Assembly (NCBI RefSeq): GCF_014138285.1 | Contig: NZ_JACGXN010000001.1 | Span: forward strand, 1,167,314 to 1,231,313 | Source of the DNA: Phyllobacterium myrsinacearum | Lineage (GTDB): Bacteria > Pseudomonadota > Alphaproteobacteria > Rhizobiales > Rhizobiaceae | Direction: 5' to 3' | DNA length: 64,000 nucleotides | Shown: in pieces, positions 40,115-48,626 of the stretch | Layout of the letters: each line of letters starts with the position of its first letter | Position numbering within the stretch: position 1 is the stretch's first letter | Made by a program: the position numbers and the translations under genes | The notes under the pieces: model-generated | What the model was told of the DNA's origin: nothing | Database searches by the model: none | Seen by the model: the letters and a program-made list of their open reading frames with translations, nothing else

Positions 40115-40323
40115 TTTGAGATAGGATAACAAGCTCTCCGACTTGTCAAGCGCCATTTGAATTGCGGCGAATGCGACCGCGCGTGCGCCCATGAACGGCG
40201 CCACGGGGCGCTGATCGACATACTCAGTTCTTGATCGTGATGGTTTTGCGGTCGGCGGCTCCCTGCCGCCCATGAAAGCTCAAGCTGCCTGATTGACAGC
40301 GGGACGTCGAAACCAACCTGCCG

Positions 40324-42516
40324 TCAGTTTCCCATGATCAAATCAAACAGGGTCGTCTTGCGCGCCTTCTGGCCGTTGCCGCCGACACTGGCGGGCGGTG
40401 TCGGGTGGGTTGAACCCGTCTGGTCCTCGAGCCCGACCGGCGGCACAGGCCCTCCCGGATTGAGCTGCGCCGATGGAACACCCTCTGCGGCGGGAACGGA
40501 ATCGGGCAATGCATCATTCCCGTCAATTACGGTCTCGTTCATCTGGTAATGACCAGGCAGTTCGGCAACCGGCACACCCTTGTGCGCGGCGACCATGAAT
40601 TCCTTCCAGGCCAGCGCAGGCAGTCCGCCGCCGGTGACCTTCTTGGTTGGTTTCCCGTCATCATTGCCGAACCACACACCGGTCGTCAGGTTCGAGGTAT
40701 AGCCGATGAACCAGGCATCGCGGAAATTCTGGCTGGTGCCCGTCTTGCCTGCAGCCGGCCAGCCGAACTTTGCCTTGGTCGCCGTCCCGCTTTCGACCGT
40801 CTGGCGCAGCATCGCATTCATCATGCCAACATTGCGCTCGCTGATCACCTGATCCTGCTTGGGATTCTTGTATTCGTAAAGCACCTTGCCCTCATGGGTG
40901 GTGATACGGCGGATGATATGAACCGGCGCCTTGTAGCCGCCATTGGCAAAGGGCACGAAGGAATCGGTGAGCTCCAGCAAGGTCACTTCGGACGTTCCCA
41001 GCGCGAGAGACGCATTGGCATTGAGACTGGAGACGATGCCGAGGCGGTGCGCGGTGTCGACAACCGTGCTCGGGCCTACCTCCATGACCAGCTGAGCCGA
41101 AACGGAATTCAGCGAGCGCGCCAGGGCTTCCGCCAAAGTGACTTTGCCAAAATACTTGCCGTTGTAATTGCCGGGTGTCCAGTTGCCGATACGGATCGGT
41201 GCGTCAACGCGCACGGATTCGGGCGTGCGCCCCTGCTCCAGTGCCGAGAGATAGACAAAGGGCTTGAACGTGGAGCCGGGTTGACGCTTGGCCTCGCTTG
41301 CCCGGTCGAACTGGCTGTTGGCATAGTCGTAACCGCCCACCAGTGCCCGCACGGCGCCTGTGCCATCGACGGAAACGAGTGCGCCCTGGGACACGTTCAG
41401 TTTTTCGCCGTTTTTCTGGATTAGGTCCCGGATCGATGCCTCACCCAGCTTTTGCAGACCAAGATCGACTGTTGTGTCGATGATGACATCGGAACGCACA
41501 TCACCGATGAGGTCAGGCAACTCTTCCATCACCCGGTCAGCGACATAATGTTCCGAGCCGCTCCAGTATGCAGCGGCTCGTGTCGCGGGCTGCTTCATGG
41601 CAAAACTCAGTTCCTTGTCGCCAATCATGCCCTGATCGCGCATCGCAGCGAGCACCAGTTGCGAGCGCTCAGCCGCAGCTTTCGGATCACGGGCCGGCGA
41701 CAGGCGCGATGGCGCCTTCAGAAGCCCGGCGATGACAGCTGCTTCCGGCAGGGAAACATCGTGCGCGGATTTGTTGAAATAGCGCCGGGAGGCCGCGGCA
41801 ACACCATAGGAACCGGAGCCGAGATAAACCCGGTTCAGGTACATCTCCAGAATCTGGTCTTTTGAATATTTGTGCTCGAGCCACAGGGCGAGCAGCACTT
41901 CCTGCACCTTGCGTTCGAGAGTGCGGTCCGGCGTCAGAAACAGGTTCTTTGCGAGCTGCTGTGTGATGGTCGAGCCACCCTGAACCAGCCGTCCGGAGAT
42001 GACGTTCGTCGCCATGGCGCGGGCAAAGCCGATCGGATCGACACCGAAGTGTGAATAGAAGCGGCGGTCTTCGATAGCGACGACCGCCTGTGGCAGATAG
42101 GGCGACATCTGGTGCAATCCGATCGCCTCCCCCCCCGTGGCACCGCGATTGGCAATCAGGTCGCCTTCAACCGAAACGATTTTCACGTTCGGTGGACGAT
42201 CAGGAATTGACCAGGTGGTCGTCTGGGGCATTTTCGCGGCAAAATAGATGACTGTTCCCGCTACCGCGATACCGCTCCAGATGCACAAAACAAAGGACCA
42301 GTAGACCAAGCGGCGTAACAGGCCAAAGAAGCCGGCCCGCTGTCCGCGTCTAGAGCGGCTGCGCTTCGACTTCGTCGATCTGCGGGAGGATGGCTTGCGT
42401 TTCTGGCTGCGCACGGGTCTGTCCTCCGGGTCCGCACGCATGTCGTCATCATCGGAACGGCGGTTCGAACTGAACCCCGGCTCGATGCGCTGCCTGCCCT
42501 TGTCACGTGATGCCAT
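40324..42516 (-). CDS. Class A penicillin-binding protein (PBP1-type glycosyltransferase/transpeptidase)
   Basis: 730 residues from the ATG at 42516; a TTG seven codons earlier also exists. A very basic, disordered cytoplasmic N-terminus (about 1-65) precedes one membrane helix. The GT51 domain has EDRRFYSHFGVDPIGFARA, GGSTITQQLAKN and RKVQEVLLALWLE. The transpeptidase has PGSTFKP (SxxK), SLN (SxN) and GKTGTSQ (KTG). The C-terminal ~75 residues are Pro/Gly-rich. It polymerises and cross-links peptidoglycan. The 283-base gap downstream holds the ABC promoter region and a hairpin at 40254-40270 without a T tract. Confidence 0.93.
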   Translation of the reverse strand: MASRDKGRQRIEPGFSSNRRSDDDDMRADPEDRPVRSQKRKPSSRRSTKSKRSRSRRGQRAGFFGLLRRLVYWSFVLCIWSGIAVAGTVIYFAAKMPQTTTWSIPDRPPNVKIVSVEGDLIANRGATGGEAIGLHQMSPYLPQAVVAIEDRRFYSHFGVDPIGFARAMATNVISGRLVQGGSTITQQLAKNLFLTPDRTLERKVQEVLLALWLEHKYSKDQILEMYLNRVYLGSGSYGVAAASRRYFNKSAHDVSLPEAAVIAGLLKAPSRLSPARDPKAAAERSQLVLAAMRDQGMIGDKELSFAMKQPATRAAAYWSGSEHYVADRVMEELPDLIGDVRSDVIIDTTVDLGLQKLGEASIRDLIQKNGEKLNVSQGALVSVDGTGAVRALVGGYDYANSQFDRASEAKRQPGSTFKPFVYLSALEQGRTPESVRVDAPIRIGNWTPGNYNGKYFGKVTLAEALARSLNSVSAQLVMEVGPSTVVDTAHRLGIVSSLNANASLALGTSEVTLLELTDSFVPFANGGYKAPVHIIRRITTHEGKVLYEYKNPKQDQVISERNVGMMNAMLRQTVESGTATKAKFGWPAAGKTGTSQNFRDAWFIGYTSNLTTGVWFGNDDGKPTKKVTGGGLPALAWKEFMVAAHKGVPVAELPGHYQMNETVIDGNDALPDSVPAAEGVPSAQLNPGGPVPPVGLEDQTGSTHPTPPASVGGNGQKARKTTLFDLIMGN

Positions 42517-42727
42517 TGACTGAAATACCCGCCCCAAACCGGTGCCGCAAAACCCTCGCGACCCGTTGCAGGGTAAATGCGGCGATTTAAGGTGCGGTTA
42601 AATTTCGCGCAGAGACGAAGAGAGCCTGAAAGATACAGCAATATCAGTGAATCAATTCCACCTAGGGTTGTTAAGACCAGGAGTGACCGCTATTCCCACC
42701 CGGTAAGTATTGAAGAGAGGTAGATCT

Positions 42728-42916
42728 ATGAACATGATGTCCCTGCCAGCTATTGTTGGCATCTCTATCGGAGCTGCTATCGCAATAAGCTTCTCCAAGA
42801 AGAATCGCGAGAAAACCGGCGGCAAAAGGCTTCTGATGTTTATTGGCGGGTTTGCCGTCACGCTTGTCGCGTTGCTCGCTCTGAACTTCGGCATCTACTA
42901 TTCCAAGATGGCTTGA
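42728..42916 (+). CDS. Small two-helix membrane protein
   Basis: 62 residues from the ATG at 42728, after AGAGGTAGATCT. Two hydrophobic segments (about 6-20 and 39-57) flank a very basic loop (SFSKKNREKTGGKR). I do not recognise a family. A good ribosome site and a dedicated terminator support it as real. It sits divergent from the PBP gene. Confidence 0.65.
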   Translation: MNMMSLPAIVGISIGAAIAISFSKKNREKTGGKRLLMFIGGFAVTLVALLALNFGIYYSKMA

Positions 42917-42943
42917 GACTGCGGCATCCTGTTTCAGGAGAAA

Positions 42944-42966
42944 AACGCCGCCTTGCTGGCGGCGTT
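42944..42966 (+). terminator. Rho-independent terminator after the small membrane protein
   Basis: AACGCCGCC-TTGCT-GGCGGCGTT with TTGATTTT following, 27 bases past the stop. The rest of the 311-base gap to the OmpA-like gene (42967-43227) is AT-rich with a direct repeat of CTCGGCCC near 43050; I see no other feature in it. Confidence 0.8.
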
Positions 42967-43227
42967 TGATTTTATGACGTCCGATATCAACCGAAAACAA
43001 TAGCCGATATCTGCCGCTGTCGCTTTCCTGGGCCAGTTACCCGCCTCTCGGCCCCTCTCGGCCCACATCGTTGAAATCGACAGGATGGCGAATCAATGCT
43101 TTGATTGCTTCTTTCGGCTTACCAGTTGAAAATTTCAAATTTAATTATTGCGTTTTATACGATAAAAAAGCAAACAGTGCGAAACAAATCTGATGAAGCG
43201 CGCTTTTTCAAAGCGGGGAGATATACG

Positions 43228-44325
43228 ATGACATTATCCAGAAGCAGTTTCACTTTGGTTTTTGCGTTGAGCCTTCTATGCGGCACGGTCAACTGGGCAA
43301 AGGCAGATGCCACGACGCCGACAAGCGATCTTGCTGGATCAAGCGACAATGCGCAGATCAAACGCTATGACGGCTCTTTTATCGTCAGTTACGAGAAATT
43401 CTCCTATACGGATTTCTCCATACCGCTCGCGCCGCTCAAGGCGAGCGAAAATACCGATGCGCGGGACGTCAACAACAATATTGTCTTTACTCCGGAGAAA
43501 AAGCTCGACGTCGAGGGTGCACTGACGCGCATCACTTATGTCATTCCGGCCGAGCGTTCTCCGCTTGAAGTGCTGCGCAACTATGAAGATGAGGTTGCCG
43601 CAGCCAAGGGCGAAGTTCTGTTCAAGTGCAAGGCGGAAGAATGCGGCGGCGACGCCACCCGTTCCAGCAGCGGTGGCGGTGGCAACATGAGCCTGATGAT
43701 GCATTTTTTTCATGAGGGTGACATCAAGGATGCTGCGTTCTCCAATGGAGCCTGCGCATTGTCATCCCATATCAGGGACCAACGGTTCTTTACGGCAAAG
43801 CTTCCGGGAGCAGGCGGCGATACCTATATCACAGTGCAAACTTACACGCTGCTCAATGATGACTATTGCAAAGCGTTCAACGGACGCACCATCGCTCTGG
43901 TTCATGTGCTTGAGCCCAAATCGCGCGACAAGAAGATGGTTGTCGTCGGCGCCAAGGAAATGGCCAGTTCGCTTGGCTCGCAGGGAAGTATTGCGCTCTA
44001 TGGTGTCTACTTTGACACGGACAAGACAGATCTGAAGGCAGAATCGGCGCCGACGCTGAAAGAGATTGCCAACCTCCTTCAATCCGATCCCGAATTGTCT
44101 GTGATCATTGTTGGCCACACGGACAACCAGGGTAAATTTGCCTATAATGTCGATCTGTCCGGCAAGCGCGCAGCTGCGGTCAAGAAAGAGCTTGTCTCAG
44201 CCTACAAGATCAAAGCGGACCGCCTCACGACTGCGGGTGCTGGAATGATGGCACCTGTTGCCAGCAACGACAATGAAGAAGGCCGCGCCAAAAACCGCCG
44301 GGTCGTGCTCGTCAAGCTGAATTAA
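43228..44325 (+). CDS. OmpA-family outer-membrane/periplasmic protein
   Basis: 365 residues from the ATG at 43228; the GGGGAG site supports this over a start 41 codons earlier. Signal peptide 1-25. Residues 26-245 form an extracytoplasmic domain with two Cys pairs (FKCKAEECGG; GACALS...DDYCKAF) that I do not firmly recognise; it has some DUF4892 character. Residues ~255-365 are an OmpA peptidoglycan-binding domain with YFDTDKTDL and VGHTDNQGKFAYNVDLSGKRA, including the conserved Asp and Arg for diaminopimelate binding (EEGRAKNRRV). It likely links envelope and cell wall. Confidence 0.85.
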   Translation: MTLSRSSFTLVFALSLLCGTVNWAKADATTPTSDLAGSSDNAQIKRYDGSFIVSYEKFSYTDFSIPLAPLKASENTDARDVNNNIVFTPEKKLDVEGALTRITYVIPAERSPLEVLRNYEDEVAAAKGEVLFKCKAEECGGDATRSSSGGGGNMSLMMHFFHEGDIKDAAFSNGACALSSHIRDQRFFTAKLPGAGGDTYITVQTYTLLNDDYCKAFNGRTIALVHVLEPKSRDKKMVVVGAKEMASSLGSQGSIALYGVYFDTDKTDLKAESAPTLKEIANLLQSDPELSVIIVGHTDNQGKFAYNVDLSGKRAAAVKKELVSAYKIKADRLTTAGAGMMAPVASNDNEEGRAKNRRVVLVKLN

Positions 44326-44423
44326 TGTCGTTACCAAGTGCGCTGCAGGCATAAGCACGCGGCGCACTGTTGAGAAATCTGCGGCGGGCGGCTAGGCTTC
44401 GATCATCAATAGTGGAGTGAATG

Positions 44424-44621
44424 ATGCGATTTCTGGTTCTTGCCTGTGCGTTGATGATCTTGAATGGCTGCGGCGGCGGCGCCATTGCGCGGCTGAACCC
44501 ATCGCCGGAATCCGAAGCGCAGTACCGTTTGGGCGGCTGCCAGTTGCGTGGTCACGGTACCTGCAAGGATGAGCAGGATCCAACTACCGTCCCGGCACCC
44601 GCAGGCACTGCCGCCAACTGA
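44424..44621 (+). CDS. Small predicted lipoprotein
   Basis: 65 residues from the ATG at 44424, six bases after GGAG; an adjacent in-frame ATG is at 44421. Signal sequence ending in the lipobox LNGC (Cys at about residue 16), followed by a Gly-rich linker and two further Cys. No family is recognised. A conserved-looking lipobox and ribosome site support expression. Confidence 0.65.
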   Translation: MRFLVLACALMILNGCGGGAIARLNPSPESEAQYRLGGCQLRGHGTCKDEQDPTTVPAPAGTAAN

Positions 44622-44730
44622 AATCGCGTTTCTTTGGAATCCGCAGATTGTCGCTTTCTGTCAATTCTTGGCGCGCGAAAAGATTATTATTCTTGCGCCC
44701 TTGAAAATTGAACACAGCAGTTATATTTTA

Positions 44731-44836
44731 GTGTTGCGTAACGAGCGGTTCTCCTCCCATTTTTTCGCTCGTTGCGTGTTCCCCTCTGGACGCATTTGCG
44801 TTCACAATTCGCCGGGCTCTTGCCCGGCATTTTTGT
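44731..44836 (+). ncRNA. Candidate small RNA with an anti-Shine-Dalgarno-like loop and terminator
   Basis: A 366-base gap between the lipoprotein and acyltransferase genes holds a compact RNA-like unit. Hairpin 1 pairs AACGAGCG (44740) with CGCTCGTT, exposing a loop with TTCTCCTCCCATTTTTT. A short hairpin GGACGC-ATTT-GCGTTC follows. The end is GCCGGGC-TCTT-GCCCGGC (44811-44828) plus T residues, a good Rho-independent terminator. Upstream, TTGAAA (44701) and TATTTT (44724) are spaced 17 bases, a plausible promoter. A C-rich loop of this kind is known from rhizobial trans-acting sRNAs (AbcR, alpha-r14 types). Family identity and expression are not proven. Confidence 0.55.
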
Positions 44837-44987
44837 ATCCGGGTTACACCACGTAGTATTCCCAAGATTATTACCGATCCGAACCAACAGCCCGCGCCCT
44901 GTTTTTCGTGACCATCACCTGAATTTTACTTCCCGTTTTGAAATATCGCGTATCAAAGAGAATAAAACGCGGGGGATCGAAATAACG

Positions 44988-46115
44988 ATGAGCACTGGCG
45001 AGAAAATGCGTGTCGATTGGGTCGATATCGCCAAAGGTATCTGCATTATCTTTGTTGTCATGATGCACTCGGTGCTCGGCGTCGAAAACGAGGCGGGAAC
45101 GCGTGGCTGGATGCACCCGGTCGTGTCCTTCGCCCAGCCCTTTCGCATGCCGGACTTCTTCCTGATTTCAGGACTTTTCCTCGGTCTGGTGATCGACCGC
45201 TCATGGCAACGCTACGCCGATCGCAAGATCATCCATTTCGCCTATTTCTACCTGCTTTGGCTGACGATCCAGTTCCTGTTCAAGGCACCTGGCATTGTTG
45301 CCGAAAGCGGCCTCGGCGGTGCCGTGAGTGCCTATCTTCTCGCACTCGTCCAGCCATTTGGAACCCTGTGGTTCATCTATCTTCTGCCGATATTTTTTGT
45401 CGTCACGCGGCTCGTTAAATCCATCAATGTCTGGATCGTTCTGCTTATTGCCGCTGCCCTGGAAACATTCCCGATCCACACGGGCTGGCTGGTGCTTGAC
45501 GAATTCTGCAGCCGCTATGTCTTCTTCTTTGCCGGATATGCCTTTGCACCGGTAATTTTCAATCTGGCGCATTGGCTGAGACAACGGCCCCTTACAGCAC
45601 TTCTCGTCCTGGCCGTGTGGGCACTCGTCAATGGCTGGCTGGTATTTCATCCCGCATCACAACCGTTTGCTGGCTGGATACCCGAAGAGGCCCACACATC
45701 AGGCGGTCTTGGCGGCTGGAGCAACGTACCGATTGTATCACTTCTTGCCGGCTTTGCCGGGGCTCTGGCCATTGTTTCCGTCTCAGCACTGCTCGCGCGT
45801 TTGGGCACTATGCCGGCTGCCCAATGGTTTGTCCCGGCGCTCCGCTGGCTCGGCGCCCATTCCATTGTTGTCTATCTGGCTTTCTTCCTGCCCATGGCCG
45901 TGGCGAGAACCGTTCTGCTTCGCTCGGGCATCGTTACGGATGTCGGTACGATCTCGCTTCTCACTGTCATCTGTGGCGTGCTGGGACCGGTGATTCTTTA
46001 CGGATTGGTCCAATGGACCGGTTATGGCCGATTCCTGTTCGAGCGGCCGCAATGGGCCCATATAGATCGCGCGCCCACACCGCGTGGCAAGGGCGCGCTC
46101 GCTTCCGCAGAATAG
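44988..46115 (+). CDS. Acyltransferase-3 family membrane protein
   Basis: 375 residues from the ATG at 44988, with GGGGGA upstream. It begins with the family hallmark RVDWVDIAKGICIIFVVMMHS, where the His is the predicted catalytic residue, followed by about ten membrane helices. Such proteins O-acylate sugars of polysaccharides, glucans or Nod factors. The acceptor is unknown. It stands alone. Confidence 0.85.
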   Translation: MSTGEKMRVDWVDIAKGICIIFVVMMHSVLGVENEAGTRGWMHPVVSFAQPFRMPDFFLISGLFLGLVIDRSWQRYADRKIIHFAYFYLLWLTIQFLFKAPGIVAESGLGGAVSAYLLALVQPFGTLWFIYLLPIFFVVTRLVKSINVWIVLLIAAALETFPIHTGWLVLDEFCSRYVFFFAGYAFAPVIFNLAHWLRQRPLTALLVLAVWALVNGWLVFHPASQPFAGWIPEEAHTSGGLGGWSNVPIVSLLAGFAGALAIVSVSALLARLGTMPAAQWFVPALRWLGAHSIVVYLAFFLPMAVARTVLLRSGIVTDVGTISLLTVICGVLGPVILYGLVQWTGYGRFLFERPQWAHIDRAPTPRGKGALASAE

Positions 46116-46124
46116 GAAAAGGCT

Positions 46125-46742
46125 CTAGCTGTGGGCGAAAATATCCTGCTCGTCCCAGCCCATCAGATCTAGTTTGGAACGGGTCGGCAGGAATTGGAAG
46201 CAGGCAGCCGCTTCTTCGGCACGGCCATCACGCTTCAAGCGCTCGATTAGAATAGCACTCAGACGGTGCAGATAAAGAACGTCCGATGCTGCATATTCCA
46301 GTTGAGCATGCGAGAGCTCCGGCGCCGCCCAGTCCGATGACTGCTGCTGCTTCGACAAATTAATATCGAGCAACTCACTGCAAATCTCTTTCAGCCCATG
46401 CCGATCCGTATAGGTTCGGGTCAAACGCGAGGCAATCTTGGTGCAGAAGACCGGCTTCGGCATCACACCGAATGCGTGATAGAGGACGGCAAGATCAAAT
46501 CGGCCGAAATGGAAAATCTTGGTGATGGCGTCGTCCCCAAGAAGTTTCACCAGATTGGGGGCAGATGTCTGCCCCTTGTCGATCTGGATGACGTCAGCCG
46601 AGCCCTCACCGGGTGAAATCTGCACGACACACAGCCGGTCCCGATGGGGATTCAGCCCCAGCGTCTCCGTATCGATGGCAACGGCATTGACCTGATAGTT
46701 TGCAAGGTCGGGCAGATCATTGCGGTGAAAGCGGATGGTCAT
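46125..46742 (-). CDS. Short ribonuclease D-like 3'-5' exonuclease
   Basis: 205 residues from the ATG at 46742 with a GGAGAG site. It contains only the DEDDy exonuclease domain: IDTETLGL (Asp/Glu), FHFGRFDLAVL (Asp) and YAASDVLYLH (Tyr/Asp). The HRDC domains of full-length RNase D are absent, as in the short rhizobial type. It likely trims tRNA or other RNA 3' ends. It ends close to the convergent acyltransferase gene. Confidence 0.88.
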   Translation of the reverse strand: MTIRFHRNDLPDLANYQVNAVAIDTETLGLNPHRDRLCVVQISPGEGSADVIQIDKGQTSAPNLVKLLGDDAITKIFHFGRFDLAVLYHAFGVMPKPVFCTKIASRLTRTYTDRHGLKEICSELLDINLSKQQQSSDWAAPELSHAQLEYAASDVLYLHRLSAILIERLKRDGRAEEAAACFQFLPTRSKLDLMGWDEQDIFAHS

Positions 46743-46764
46743 CAAATCTCTCCGGTTCTATCAG

Positions 46765-48156
46765 TTATGACCTGGCCAGCACATCAAGGATGCGTGCCCA
46801 GGACCGCTGCCCCTTGTGGAAGGAGTTCAGCTCATATTTTTCATTGGGGGAATGGATACGGTCGTCCTCAAGGCCGAAGCCGACGAGAAGTGATTCCATA
46901 CCCAGCATATTCTGGAAATCGCCGACAATCGGAATTGACCCGCCCATGGCAATCAGCACGGCCGGCTTGGGCCATTCGTCACTCAATGCAGTCTTGGCCT
47001 TGGCCAAAAGCGGGGAGTCATAAGAAAGCTGGATCGCCGGCGATCCGCCATGTTCATGGAATTCCACCGAGCAGTCAGCGGGAATGCGTTCCCTGACGAA
47101 GGCGCGGAAGGCTTCGCGGATTTTTGCAGGGTTTTGTTTATGGACGAGGCGGAAGGATATTTTGGCGGACGCCTGAGCGGCGATGACGGTCTTGAAACCC
47201 TGTCCGGTATAGCCGCCAATCACGCCATTGATCTCGGCAGTCGGACGCGCCCAGACCAATTCCAGGATCGAACGGCCCTTCTCGCCGGATGGAATGGAAA
47301 GACCAATGGGTCCAAGGAAATTTTCCGGCGTACCGCCGAGACCGTTCCAGGTCTGCAGAATTTGCGTCGGGGTTTCCTCAACGCCATCATAGAAGCCGGG
47401 TATTGTAACTGCGCCCGTTTCATCATGCAGGTCTGCGAGAATTTTCGCGAGGATATGGATCGGGTTTGCAGCGGCACCGCCAAAGGCGCCGGAGTGCAGA
47501 TCACGATCAGCGGCCTTGACGACAATTTCCTCGCCGACCAGTCCACGCAGACCAACGGCGATAGCAGGAGTTTCCCTGTCCCACATGCCCGTATCGCAAA
47601 CGAGGGCGAAATCAGCCTTGAGTTCGTCCCTGTGCGCATTCAGGAAAGGCTTCAGTGACGGCGAACCGGACTCTTCTTCTCCTTCAAACAAAATGGAGAC
47701 TTTGACAGGCAACTTGCCATGCACTTCCTTGTAAGCCCGGCAGGCTTCGACAAAAGTCATCAGCTGACCTTTGTCATCAGCGGTGCCGCGGCCTGTCAGG
47801 ATCTTGCGGCCGTTACCAACATCCTTGATTGCAGGGGCAAACGGATCATTCTCCCAGAGCTCAAGCGGATCAACCGGCTGCACGTCATAATGGCCATAGA
47901 AAAGAACATGCGGTGCGTCGGCGCTGGGCCCCTCATGGTGGGCCACCACCATAGGATGACCCGGCGTGTCACGCACACTGGCTTCGAAGCCGATGGTCTT
48001 CAGATCGGCAACCAGCCATTCGGCAGCCTTGCGGCATTCTGCCTTGAATGCGGGATCGGTCGAAATGGACTTGATCTTCAACAGTTCGAACAGCCGCTCG
48101 AGGCTTTTATCGAGATTTGTATCAAGGGCGTTCAAGACAGGTTCAAGCACTGACAT
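46765..48156 (-). CDS. M20-family dipeptidase (ArgE/DapE/CNDP-like)
   Basis: 463 residues from the ATG at 48156; the longer frame upstream has no family similarity. Zinc-ligand motifs: FYGHYDVQPVDP (His), GRGTADDKGQ (bridging Asp), LFEGEEESGSP (catalytic Glu and ligand). A central dimerisation domain spans about 200-360. Probably a cytoplasmic dipeptidase. It lies 20 bases upstream of the RNase D gene on the same strand. Confidence 0.9.
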   Translation of the reverse strand: MSVLEPVLNALDTNLDKSLERLFELLKIKSISTDPAFKAECRKAAEWLVADLKTIGFEASVRDTPGHPMVVAHHEGPSADAPHVLFYGHYDVQPVDPLELWENDPFAPAIKDVGNGRKILTGRGTADDKGQLMTFVEACRAYKEVHGKLPVKVSILFEGEEESGSPSLKPFLNAHRDELKADFALVCDTGMWDRETPAIAVGLRGLVGEEIVVKAADRDLHSGAFGGAAANPIHILAKILADLHDETGAVTIPGFYDGVEETPTQILQTWNGLGGTPENFLGPIGLSIPSGEKGRSILELVWARPTAEINGVIGGYTGQGFKTVIAAQASAKISFRLVHKQNPAKIREAFRAFVRERIPADCSVEFHEHGGSPAIQLSYDSPLLAKAKTALSDEWPKPAVLIAMGGSIPIVGDFQNMLGMESLLVGFGLEDDRIHSPNEKYELNSFHKGQRSWARILDVLARS

Positions 48157-48242
48157 GGTAATTCCTGAATTTGTTGGACCGGGATTCGTGAAGGGAATTC
48201 TTCTTAGCCCATTTTCCGAACATCGGCAGAAAAAAGTGACCC

Positions 48243-48378
48243 GAAAAAGAAATGGCCGCCGTGGCGGGGGGACCACAGGCGACCAGATCACTACACTCAG
48301 ATGCGGCAACCCGGAGAGGGGGGATGAGGTTACCGCAAGTCCGGGGAAGGCGGGGGACGAGCCTTAAATCCCGGACAT
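48243..48378 (-). ncRNA. Candidate sRNA upstream of polA, three hairpins with C-rich loops (alpha-r7/Smr7C-like)
   Basis: In the 470-base gap between the dipeptidase gene and polA, the minus strand reads as a structured RNA of about 136 bases. Hairpin 1: GTCCGGG with CCCGGAC, loop containing CGTCCCCCGCC. Hairpin 2: GCGGTAACC with GGGTTGCCGC, loop TCATCCCCCCTCTCC. Hairpin 3: GGTCGCC(T)GTGG with CCACGGCGGCC, then ATTTCTTTTT, a strong terminator. TTGAGA (48413-48408) and GACATT (48390-48385), 17 bases apart, could be the promoter. From memory, Smr7C of the alpha-r7 family lies next to polA in Sinorhizobium and is about 150 bases long; I cannot confirm homology here. The rest of the gap shows nothing else clear. 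Confidence 0.65.
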
Positions 48379-48626
48379 CGATCTAATGTCGACAAGTTGG
48401 ATTTGGGTCTCAAACCATGGCAATTCAAGGGCACGGAACATTACATCTTTGTAACAAACGCGTGATCAGAGAGTGATATGTTCACCACCCCGCCCCTATC
48501 GGCAAAAGCGCGGATAATCTGGATCAGCAAATTGTGTCAGGAGAGACCCGCTATCCCACGATCTTTCGGTGCATGGGAAAGACAGATCATTTCCTTTTTC
48601 CAGATGATCATTTAATCGTAGGCACC

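Noticed and set aside
40254-40270. GGCGGC/GCCGCC hairpin as the terminator of the class A PBP gene
   Set aside because: The stem is good, but no T tract follows on either strand and it lies over 50 bases beyond the stop, so I did not list it as a terminator.
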